Assembly (NCBI GenBank): GCA_043800975.1
Contig: JAZDMK010000289.1
Span: forward strand, 1 to 12,452
Reading direction: 5' to 3'
Length of the DNA: 12,452 nt
Source of the DNA: JAZDMK01 sp043800975
Lineage (GTDB): Bacteria; Bacteroidota; Bacteroidia; Bacteroidales; JAHJDW01
Shown here: positions 6,615 through 12,396 of the stretch, piece after piece
Layout of the letters: every line of letters starts with the position of its first letter
Position numbering within the stretch: the first letter of the stretch is position 1
Position numbers and translations under genes: made by a program
The notes under the pieces: generated by a model
Databases searched by the model: none
Told to the model about the DNA's origin: nothing
What the model saw: only the letters and a program-made list of their open reading frames with translations

Positions 6615-6626
6615 TTTCGTGGCACA
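6597..6626. promoter_or_regulatory. Predicted NikR operator over the nikR start
   Basis: The arms TGTGCTAC (6597-6604) and GTGGCACA (6619-6626) form an inverted repeat with one mismatch and a spacer of exactly 14 bases. Compared with GTGTTAC-N13/14-GTAACAC, the deltaproteobacterial NikR motif, the arms match at 6 of 7 and 5 of 7 positions. The site runs from the last base of the -7 box through codons 4-6 of nikR, a position that would block transcription start. The protein's Arg-Gly-Ser strand is the type reported to read this motif. No binding data are available here. Confidence 0.5.
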
Positions 6627-6655
6627 AAAATAATCAAATTATTTATAAATACAAA
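6625..6655 (-). promoter_or_regulatory. Promoter of the nikR operon (TTTG-N19-TATTTTTG)
   Basis: On the minus strand TTTG (6655-6652) is followed after exactly 19 bases by TATTTTTG (6632-6625), an exact match to the Bacteroidota promoter consensus TTTG-N19-TAnnTTTG. Only 10 bases separate the -7 box from the ATG, so the leader is very short. The spacer holds a 12-base perfect palindrome TATTTATAAATA (6640-6651), AT-only, which may be a chance dyad or another regulator site. Confidence 0.8.
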
Positions 6656-6663
6656 TTTTTTTA

Positions 6664-6720
6664 CGGGATGTCAGATGTTGGATGCCCGATATTGGATGCC
6701 CCATCTGATCAGACTTCAGG
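6664..6720. repeat. Intergenic repeat, longer copy
   Basis: This copy begins CGGGATGTCAGATGTTGG and ends CTTCAGG. Its first 27 bases match the second copy with one C/T difference. It contains an extra 23 bases (6691-6713) that repeat TTGGATGCCC (6678-6687 and 6692-6701) and include CATCTGA (6702-6708), the inverse of TCAGATG (6671-6677). The unit is thus internally repetitive and able to fold. Confidence 0.7.
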
Positions 6721-6736
6721 GATACGGCCATAAGCT

Positions 6737-6776
6737 ACGATTATCGATTATACGAATAACGAATACACGAATAACG
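6737..6776. repeat. Short tandem block of ACGAATA-like units
   Basis: About five imperfect 7-8 base units (ACGATTAT, CGATTAT, ACGAATA, ACGAATAC, ACGAATA) run in tandem. The block lies between the two copies of the larger intergenic repeat. Confidence 0.6.
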
Positions 6777-6781
6777 TTTTG

Positions 6782-6815
6782 CGGGATGTCAGATGTTGGA
6801 TGTCCGATCTTCAGG
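6782..6815. repeat. Intergenic repeat, shorter copy
   Basis: This direct copy of the repeat at 6664 begins CGGGATGTCAGATGTTGG and ends CTTCAGG but lacks the 23-base internal part. One base differs in the shared first 27 (T for C at 6803). Confidence 0.7.
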
Positions 6816-7006
6816 AAGTCGCTGATTCCTTTTTTTTAAAGATTGAAAAAAGTAGCAGTGGTAGTTGCAGTTGCAGTAATTTTGTTCTTCAATAAAGTTT
6901 TGGCATTTCACATCTTACATCAACCCTGCCATACTGCGTTGGCAGGCAGCCATTTCACATTTTTAGAAAGCTTATATTGGAATTTGAACTTATTTCAATA
7001 TTCATT

Positions 7007-7037
7007 CTTGTTTTTTGACGCTTATAAAATATCTTTG
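7007..7037 (+). promoter_or_regulatory. truA promoter (CTTG-N19-TATCTTTG)
   Basis: TATCTTTG (7030-7037) is an exact TAnnTTTG box. CTTG (7007-7010) sits at the ideal 19-base distance and matches TTTG at 3 of 4 positions. The box ends 16 bases before the ATG at 7054. It lies inside the reading frame upstream of that ATG, which rules out an earlier TTG start at 7015. Confidence 0.7.
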
Positions 7038-7053
7038 TCACAAATTTAAAAAC

Positions 7054-7803
7054 ATGACCCGCTATTTCATCGAGCTTTCATTCAACGGTACTGCTTACCA
7101 CGGTTGGCAGCTTCAGGATAATGCACATACGGTGCAGGCTGAAGTGGAGAAGGCGTTGTCTGTTATCTGTAAAGAGAAAATAGAGGTAACTGGCTGCGGG
7201 CGTACAGATACAGGTGTGCATGCAAAGCAGTATTATTTGCATTTTGATATTGAAAGCAAATTAGAAGACCTCCCACACCTTACTTTCCAGCTTAATTCTA
7301 TTCTGCCGGATGACATTGTTTTTCACAAAATCATTCCGGTGGCAGATGATGCACATGCACGCTTCAGCGCTGTTGGCCGAACGTATCGATATTACGTTAG
7401 CTGGGAGAAACCAGTTTTTAAAAAAGATTTTTGTCATACTGTATATCACAAACCGAGTATTGATGCTATGAATCGAATCGCATTGCGATTATTCGAATAT
7501 TCCGATTTTACTGCTTTTGCCAAACTCCATTCCGATACGAAAACAAACAATTGCAAAATTATGCAGGCTCAGTGGGATGAAGAAAACGAACAAATGATTT
7601 TCACCATTGAAGCAGATCGTTTTCTGCGCAATATGGTACGCGCCATCGTGGGCACATTGCTGAATGCAGGCGCAGGCAAACTCGATGAAGCCGGATTTCG
7701 AAAAATTATTGAATCAAAAAACAGGAGTGAAGCAGGTGTGTCTGTTCCTGCCAAAGGATTGTTCCTGGAAGAAGTGAAGTATCCGGAAGGAATGCTAGAG
7801 TAA
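7054..7803 (+). CDS. truA: tRNA pseudouridine(38-40) synthase TruA
   Basis: TruA converts uridines 38, 39 and 40 in the anticodon stem of tRNAs to pseudouridine. The 249-residue product shows the family order. MTRYFIELSFNGTAYHGWQ forms the first strand. The catalytic aspartate is D52 in GCGRTDTGVHAKQ (48-60). A FSAVGRTYRYYV-type segment, a DFTAFAK segment and the C-terminal FLRNMVRAIVGTLLNAG stretch follow. I chose the ATG at 7054, giving MTRYF, because the promoter -7 box lies just upstream and known TruA proteins begin here. An extension to a TTG at 7015 would add 13 unrelated residues. The 3' end overlaps the convergent small membrane-protein gene by 9 bases, and no terminator is visible between them. 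Confidence 0.95.
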   Translation: MTRYFIELSFNGTAYHGWQLQDNAHTVQAEVEKALSVICKEKIEVTGCGRTDTGVHAKQYYLHFDIESKLEDLPHLTFQLNSILPDDIVFHKIIPVADDAHARFSAVGRTYRYYVSWEKPVFKKDFCHTVYHKPSIDAMNRIALRLFEYSDFTAFAKLHSDTKTNNCKIMQAQWDEENEQMIFTIEADRFLRNMVRAIVGTLLNAGAGKLDEAGFRKIIESKNRSEAGVSVPAKGLFLEEVKYPEGMLE

Positions 7804-8373
7804 GCCTTTTCTTTTACGCTCCAGCTTTTCCATCGTTCCACTGTACAATTCAGAAGAAAGTTTTTCTGTCATTAATTTCAAAAAATCATCAAAACCAACA
7901 AAGTGTGGATGCACTTTTATTGTATGTTGCGCCGATTTAAAAACAAGAAAAATTGTAGCTGAAGGAACCGATACTTCCGTTACTTCATTCCATAATATGG
8001 TTCTTGTTCTTCCTGAAAATCCTGTATAGGAAAAGCCAGTTGCATCGGCTTCCACACGACGATTGCGTGCAGTTAAAATCAGTACAATACACATAAAGAT
8101 AAAAAGCAGAGTAGCGGTTAATCCAACAAAAATCTGATACGTTTCTTCAAAGGGAATAATAAAAATTAAAACCAGAAAAGGAAGCGCTGTATAAAAACCA
8201 ACCCATCCTATTTTACCATAAAATTTATTCATATGGAGAATCAGTCTTCCATCTGAAGTCAATGGCACCGGTTGTTTGGATGCATGATAAAAAAAACGCA
8301 TCATGTAGGCCATGATTATTGAGCCAATGATAATCCCGATTAGGGTTGGTAAGAAAGCCGTGTAATCTGACAT
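7795..8373 (-). CDS. Small membrane protein with PH-like C-terminal domain, function unknown
   Basis: The 192-residue protein has three hydrophobic segments (about 6-25, 56-74, 81-101). A C-terminal soluble domain (about 106-175) has short strands followed by a helix. The TILWNEVTEVSV segment (125-136) and the closing FDDFLKLMTEKL helix (161-172) resemble bacterial PH-like domains, which often follow two or three membrane helices. The call is by architecture only. It starts 2 bases after the transketolase stop, so it is co-transcribed with pyk and the transketolase subunit, but nothing in it suggests a metabolic role. Its last 9 bases overlap the end of truA on the other strand. A similar architecture is seen in the protein encoded at 11265-11678. 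Confidence 0.75.
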   Translation of the reverse strand: MSDYTAFLPTLIGIIIGSIIMAYMMRFFYHASKQPVPLTSDGRLILHMNKFYGKIGWVGFYTALPFLVLIFIIPFEETYQIFVGLTATLLFIFMCIVLILTARNRRVEADATGFSYTGFSGRTRTILWNEVTEVSVPSATIFLVFKSAQHTIKVHPHFVGFDDFLKLMTEKLSSELYSGTMEKLERKRKGLL

Positions 8374-8375
8374 TG

Positions 8376-9332
8376 TTATTTTCTTTTAATAGCACGAACT
8401 CCAGCTGCAACGATATGTGCGGAAGTCAGGCCGTATTTTTTCATGAGTTCGTCCGGCTTGCCGGATTCTCCAAAAGTATCTGCTACACCAACCATTTCAA
8501 TAGGTGCGGGACAATGTTGCGCCACCACTTCACACACTGCACTTCCAAAACCGGCCATTAACTGGTGCTCTTCGGAAGTAACAATAGCGCCAGTCTCACG
8601 TGCTGCCTTCAGAATAATTTCTTCATCAATCGGTTTAATTGTATGAATATTTATAACACGTGCGTCAATATTTTGCTTCTTTAATTCTTCTGCAGCCTGC
8701 AGTGCTTCCCATGTCATATGGCCCGTTGCAATGATTGTCAGATCTTTTCCATCTTTTAATAACTGTCCTTTACCAATTTCTGTTTTTAAATCAGCATCTG
8801 TAAAGTCAGGCACAGCTTCACGTCCGAAGCGAATGTATACCGGGCTTTTTAATTCATTAATAGCTGCAATAGTTAATAACTTTGCCTGCGTTGCATCACA
8901 CGGAGACAGAACTGTCATGTTTGGCAATACGCGCATTACGGCAATATCCTCTAACGCTTGATGTGTGGCTCCATCCGGGCCTACAGAAATTCCCGCATGG
9001 GCACCACCAATAATTACATGAAGATGATTGTAACAAACAGAAACACGAATCTGATCGGCAGTACGCATCGCAGCAAAAGCGGCATAGGTTGAAAACACAG
9101 GAATCTTGCCTGCCAACGCCAGACCTGCCGCAACACCCACACAATTCTGTTCAGCAATTCCCAATGAGAAAAATCTTTCAGGAAATTTTTCTGCAAAGAA
9201 ATTCATTCCGACAGAAGCAGTAATATCTGCTCCGATTCCTACAACAGAATCATTGCTCAATGCTGCTTCCAGCACAGCTTCACCAAAGCCCTGCCGCGTC
9301 GAAATATTTCCTCGTGAAATAAATGTTTTCAT
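8376..9332 (-). CDS. Transketolase, C-terminal subunit (pyrimidine-binding half)
   Basis: The 318-residue product covers only the second half of a full transketolase (usual full length 620-670 aa): the pyrimidine-binding domain and the C-terminal domain. SLGIAEQN (56-63) contains E61, the Glu that activates thiamine diphosphate. GPDGATHQALEDIA (118-131) is the conserved loop of transketolase/DXS-type enzymes. The C-terminal domain begins near residue 180. Such split enzymes are known in Bacteroidota and need a separate N-terminal subunit carrying the diphosphate-binding site. No such gene lies in the window: the upstream neighbour is pyruvate kinase (12-base gap) and the downstream one is a membrane protein (2-base gap). 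The enzyme would move two-carbon units in the non-oxidative pentose phosphate pathway. A 2-oxoacid dehydrogenase or DXS-like role is less likely from the motifs. Confidence 0.88.
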   Translation of the reverse strand: MKTFISRGNISTRQGFGEAVLEAALSNDSVVGIGADITASVGMNFFAEKFPERFFSLGIAEQNCVGVAAGLALAGKIPVFSTYAAFAAMRTADQIRVSVCYNHLHVIIGGAHAGISVGPDGATHQALEDIAVMRVLPNMTVLSPCDATQAKLLTIAAINELKSPVYIRFGREAVPDFTDADLKTEIGKGQLLKDGKDLTIIATGHMTWEALQAAEELKKQNIDARVINIHTIKPIDEEIILKAARETGAIVTSEEHQLMAGFGSAVCEVVAQHCPAPIEMVGVADTFGESGKPDELMKKYGLTSAHIVAAGVRAIKRK

Positions 9333-9344
9333 TCAATAAATGAA

Positions 9345-10775
9345 TTAATCAACATAACTTTCTTTGATCATATTGGTAGAGCCTTTTTCCACCAAGGGAA
9401 TACTCGCAAGATGAATGACAAGGTCTCCACTTTTAATTTCATTTCCACTTTTCAATTTTTCTTTTGTGAGTTCAATGGTTTCATTAATATTTCTGAATGC
9501 ATCAAGTAATAATGCTCGTACTCCCCACACGAGTGAAAGTCGGCTGATGAGCTGAACATTCATCGTAAAAGCAAAAATTGCTACATTGGGGCGGTAGCTT
9601 GCCATGCGGAATGCAGTATACCCGGAGTCAGTAAAAATTATTAAAGCGTTCGGGTTTGTTTTTTCGACAAGCTTCAATGCTGCTTCACAAATTGCATCGG
9701 GCAGCATGCGCTGTGAATCATGATGTACAACTACTCTGTTATATTTATATCCATATTGCTCGGTATAATCAATAATGCGCTGCATGTTGCGCAAAGCTTC
9801 CACCGGATATTTTCCCATAGAAGTTTCTGCACTGAGCATAACAGCATCCGCTCCGTCCATCACGGCATTGGCTACATCATTCACTTCGGCGCGTGTGGGT
9901 TCAAAATTGGTAATCATACTTTCCAGCATCTGTGTGGCAACAATAACAGGTTTTCCTTTGTTGATGCAAGTCTGAATAATTTGTTTTTGTGCAATAGGTA
10001 CTTTTTCAAAAGAGAGTTCAACACCCAAATCACCGCGGGCTACCATAACAGCATCTGCAGCATCGATAATCTCATTCATTTGCTCCAGCGCTTCCGGCTT
10101 TTCAATTTTTGCAATAATAAAGGTGCTGTTTCCACGGACAGCAATTTTTTTTCTTAGTTGATCTATATCTTCAACACTACGCACAAATGATAAAGCAATC
10201 CAGTCCACATTTTCCTCCAGTGCAAATTCAAGATCGTGCAAATCTTTTTCTGTAAGGCTGGGCAGTGAAACTTTGGTATCGGGAAGGTTTACGCCTTTTC
10301 GTGAAGTAAGTTTTCCTCCGTTCAGTACCTTCACTTTCACTTCATCTTCACGGTTTGTTTCGATAACTTCCAAACGTATTTTTCCGTCATCCACCAGAAT
10401 TTTTTCACCGGCTTTTACATCTTTTGGAAAGTCTGCGTAATTAATAAAAAGTTTTTCTTTGCAACAAAGGCATTCGTGAATCGACATGATCAACGTGTCG
10501 CCGTCATCTAAAAAGATACCGTCTTCCTCAACCATTCCAATGCGGATCTTTGGTCCTTGCAAATCGGCTAGTATAGCAACATTCACATCCAGTTCTTTAT
10601 TCAGAGCACGAATTTGCTTTATTATGGCGCGGTGTTCATCATGCGCACTGTGGGACATATTGAGGCGGAAAACATCTACGCCCTCATAATACAGTTGTTT
10701 CATCACTTCATAGGAAGATGAAGCGGGGCCAAGAGTGACAATGGTTTTTGTCTGCGAACGTTCGTTGCGAATCAT
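9345..10775 (-). CDS. pyk: Pyruvate kinase
   Basis: Pyruvate kinase makes pyruvate and ATP from phosphoenolpyruvate and ADP, the last step of glycolysis. With the ATG at 10775 the product is 476 residues, a usual length. KTIVTLGPASS (10-20), FRLNMSHS (36-43) and LADLQGPKIRIG (69-80) form the N-terminal barrel and nucleotide site. K224 and E226 in IAKIEKPEA and D249 in VARGDLGVE (245-253) are the catalytic lysine and metal ligands. TQMLESM (281-287) and AEVNDVANAVMDGADAVML (296-314) follow. The C-terminal regulatory domain begins near 355. An upstream TTG frame adding 15 residues is rejected because the promoter lies in it and MIRNERSQTKTIVTLGP is the normal start. It leads an operon with the transketolase subunit. 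Confidence 0.96.
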   Translation of the reverse strand: MIRNERSQTKTIVTLGPASSSYEVMKQLYYEGVDVFRLNMSHSAHDEHRAIIKQIRALNKELDVNVAILADLQGPKIRIGMVEEDGIFLDDGDTLIMSIHECLCCKEKLFINYADFPKDVKAGEKILVDDGKIRLEVIETNREDEVKVKVLNGGKLTSRKGVNLPDTKVSLPSLTEKDLHDLEFALEENVDWIALSFVRSVEDIDQLRKKIAVRGNSTFIIAKIEKPEALEQMNEIIDAADAVMVARGDLGVELSFEKVPIAQKQIIQTCINKGKPVIVATQMLESMITNFEPTRAEVNDVANAVMDGADAVMLSAETSMGKYPVEALRNMQRIIDYTEQYGYKYNRVVVHHDSQRMLPDAICEAALKLVEKTNPNALIIFTDSGYTAFRMASYRPNVAIFAFTMNVQLISRLSLVWGVRALLLDAFRNINETIELTKEKLKSGNEIKSGDLVIHLASIPLVEKGSTNMIKESYVD

Positions 10776-10790
10776 AAAATAAATTTTGTG

Positions 10791-10821
10791 CAAATTACAT
10801 TTAAATAAAATAAGATGCAAT
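10791..10821 (-). promoter_or_regulatory. Candidate pyk promoter (ATTG-N19-GTAATTTG)
   Basis: On the minus strand ATTG (10821-10818) and GTAATTTG (10798-10791) are separated by the canonical 19 bases. The -33 box matches 3 of 4 and the -7 box keeps TTTG but not the leading TA. The box ends 15 bases before the pyk ATG. The fit is partial, but the position and spacing are right. Confidence 0.45.
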
Positions 10822-10845
10822 CAGGAATTAAGGAAAAAATTATTT

Positions 10846-11265
10846 TTAGTATTTCAGCTTTTTCAGAATCAACTGTTGAATATCTTTAAGAAATTTATTG
10901 TCGATTACATCAATCCGGAAGCCTCGCCCTTCAGCATACACAGGCGCTTCTTCCAAAAGATTTTTTATTTCAATACTGATTTTGTTTTTCATGATTTCAT
11001 CAAAAGCCTTTTGCCCGAAGACAAGCGATGTTTTAAAAAATCCATCGCAAGGTGTGAGATAAATGATGACTCTTTTCTTATCTCTCAGTCGAAATCCCCA
11101 GCCATACGCCTTTCCCGAAAAGTTCCACTGCTCACTTGCCTCAGGATAATTCTTTACAACAAAAGCCTTAATGGCATTCCAGATTTCATATTTTTCACCC
11201 AGCACCTTCTGCAAATCCTTTTCTGTGGGCTGTTTTTCTTTATCGTCAAAAATACTCAGGGTCAT
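10846..11265 (-). CDS. DUF3788 family protein
   Basis: The 139-residue protein is soluble, with no signal peptide or membrane segment. Its central part, EQWNFSGKAYGWGFRLRDKK followed by RVIIYLTPCDGFFKTSLVFG (45-84), matches what I know of DUF3788 proteins, which are small, widespread in Bacteroidota and Firmicutes and of unknown function. Conserved-looking residues are W47, G51, Y54, W56, the K63-K64-R65 run, the P72 turn and G84. The ATG at 11265 overlaps the stop codon of the preceding gene as TAATG, which indicates translational coupling. An earlier in-frame ATG at 11313 would overlap that gene by about 50 bases and is less likely. It is the last gene of a three-gene cluster; the pyk promoter region follows. 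Confidence 0.82.
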   Translation of the reverse strand: MTLSIFDDKEKQPTEKDLQKVLGEKYEIWNAIKAFVVKNYPEASEQWNFSGKAYGWGFRLRDKKRVIIYLTPCDGFFKTSLVFGQKAFDEIMKNKISIEIKNLLEEAPVYAEGRGFRIDVIDNKFLKDIQQLILKKLKY

Positions 11266-11678
11266 TACTGTATTTTTTGTTCTGTGATTTGCTTTTGTAA
11301 ATCTTTCATGCATTCCAGAAACTCATCATGTTGCCCGACTGCCATAGAAAGCAATCGTACCTTTACAACAGAATTCCCTTTGCGGTGAATATCCACGCGC
11401 TTACTGCTGACAAATTCAATCTGTGTTATTTCATTCAGCGGAATGCATTTCTGATTCATTGGTGCCTCTTTCACTTCCATTTTTTCTGTATCCAGAATCA
11501 CAAAAGGATTTGAAAACTGAAAAATCAGATTGATCAGAAACAGCACTCCGGCTATCAGTGTCAGGAATGCAATAGGATTCTTCATTTGAAGTTGAAGAAA
11601 GAAAGTAAATCCAAATGCAACAGTAGGCAGTATCAGAAATACCGGAAAAAATAATGCGCGTTTAAATGTTTTTTCCAT
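11265..11678 (-). CDS. Small membrane protein with PH-like C-terminal domain, function unknown
   Basis: The 137-residue protein has two membrane helices (about 8-30 and 35-55). A soluble domain (60-133) starts with a strand, FVILDTEKMEVKE, and contains IPLNEITQIEFV (79-90) and a closing amphipathic helix (116-133). This order resembles bacterial PH-like domain proteins anchored by a two-helix hairpin; I base this on pattern, not on a named family. It is 1 base downstream of the repeat-protein stop, and its own stop overlaps the DUF3788 start, so all three are one unit. The role is unknown. The shared design with the protein at 7795-8373 may reflect a common family. Confidence 0.75.
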   Translation of the reverse strand: MEKTFKRALFFPVFLILPTVAFGFTFFLQLQMKNPIAFLTLIAGVLFLINLIFQFSNPFVILDTEKMEVKEAPMNQKCIPLNEITQIEFVSSKRVDIHRKGNSVVKVRLLSMAVGQHDEFLECMKDLQKQITEQKIQ

Positions 11679-11679
11679 T

Positions 11680-12330
11680 TTATTTAAATGACCAATTAAT
11701 AATAGGTAAAGAACGTTTTTGATTGATATTATAAAGTCCTATTTGAAGGCCTTTGAGATCATCACAAGAGTTTATTAAACCAATTTGTATTCCTGAACAT
11801 TTGTGCGTTATGTTTCTTAAAACCGCAAATTCAACTCCATTAACTAAATAATTTTTATTCATTATTCCTGATATACAAACTCCATGAATTTTAGATGCGA
11901 AGCAACCTCCAATATTTACATCCAAACCACTAATTATAGTTTGCTCCATCACTACAAACGATAATTCCAGACCATTCACTTTTTTAAATAGTTTTCTTGT
12001 TGATGAATCTTCAACTAGTGGAGTGCTAAAATTAATATTAAAAACACCAAAAACTGCGGGGATGATTAAAAATCCTGTAGCAATAGGACCAAGAGGATTT
12101 AAATCTAATTCGACTCCATTTATTGTTGGATCAATAATAATCCTAGGACCAAAATCACCTTTGAATTTTGGAAACAAATTAAACATTATTCCGTTAACTT
12201 TAGTCGCTCTCGAAGGCGATACCCAAAAGCCAGTAATTACTTGTTTGGGTTTTATAGAATCGTTTTGTGCAGAAATGTCAATTAGAGTACACAACAATAA
12301 TGAGATTATAAGTGCAATTTTTTTGAACAT
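11680..12330 (-). CDS. Secreted protein with 15-residue repeats (LA_2272-type surface repeat protein)
   Basis: From the ATG at 12330 the product is 216 residues with a signal peptide (MFKKIALIISLLLCTLIDISAQ). An ATG six codons upstream (12348) gives MRIREF before it and is possible but makes a worse signal. The mature part repeats a hydrophobic-x-Gly-hydrophobic unit at residues 45, 70, 118, 133, 148, 163, 178 and 192 (VNGI, INGV, VNGL, ISGL, IHGV, VNGV, CSGI, LKGL). The last six are 14-15 residues apart. The end, GLQIGLYNINQKRSLPIINW, is typical of LA_2272-type surface repeat proteins. The chain probably forms a regular beta structure at the outer membrane. The function is unknown. It is the first gene of the cluster, and its promoter was not identified. 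Confidence 0.8.
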   Translation of the reverse strand: MFKKIALIISLLLCTLIDISAQNDSIKPKQVITGFWVSPSRATKVNGIMFNLFPKFKGDFGPRIIIDPTINGVELDLNPLGPIATGFLIIPAVFGVFNINFSTPLVEDSSTRKLFKKVNGLELSFVVMEQTIISGLDVNIGGCFASKIHGVCISGIMNKNYLVNGVEFAVLRNITHKCSGIQIGLINSCDDLKGLQIGLYNINQKRSLPIINWSFK

Positions 12331-12396
12331 AAACTCTCTTATTCGCATTTTAATACTTGTTGAATCATTGTGATTGTAAGGAAATTCATGAAAGAT

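Larger units (their letters stand above)
6656..7006. other. Intergenic region between nikR and truA with degenerate repeats
   Basis: I see no convincing gene in this stretch. It contains two copies of a GGGATGTCAGATGTTGGATG repeat (6664-6720 and 6782-6815), a block of ACGAATA-like units between them (6737-6776), and a block of GTNGCA hexamers (6852-6875). It also has a hairpin, CCTGCCA (6925-6931) with TGGCAGG (6940-6946) over an 8-base loop. A TTG-initiated open frame (6843-7049) crosses the last part but is judged non-coding. The mixture looks like a landing zone for intergenic repeat elements between two divergent genes. Confidence 0.6.

Noticed and set aside
6600..6700. E. coli-type NikR box (GTATGA with TCATAC)
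   Set aside because: I searched by eye around the nikR start and found no such pair; the protein's reading strand also differs from the E. coli one.
6813..6837. Possible terminator AGGAA/TTCCT followed by eight T
   Set aside because: The stem is only 5 bases with an 8-base loop, and no gene on the plus strand ends before it.
6843..7049. 68-residue open frame starting at TTG with a signal-peptide-like start
   Set aside because: The Val/Ala-rich start comes from a GTNGCA hexamer block, the frame runs through a hairpin and over the truA promoter, there is no ATG start, and the product resembles nothing I know.
7015..7053. N-terminal extension of truA from a TTG codon
   Set aside because: The truA -7 box TATCTTTG (7030-7037) lies inside it, and TruA proteins begin with the MTRYFIELSF-type strand.
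9720..10157. 145-residue plus-strand frame
   Set aside because: It is antisense to conserved pyruvate kinase codons and its composition (many His, Phe, Asn) is that of a reverse-strand shadow.
10776..10820. N-terminal extension of pyruvate kinase from a TTG codon
   Set aside because: The added 15 residues are not part of the family, and the likely promoter lies in this stretch.
10786..11388. 200-residue plus-strand frame
   Set aside because: It is antisense to the DUF3788 gene and the end of the membrane/PH-like gene, starts in the pyk promoter region and has no recognisable domain.
12023..12373. 116-residue plus-strand frame
   Set aside because: It is antisense to the repeat protein gene; the sense strand shows a signal peptide and periodic repeats.
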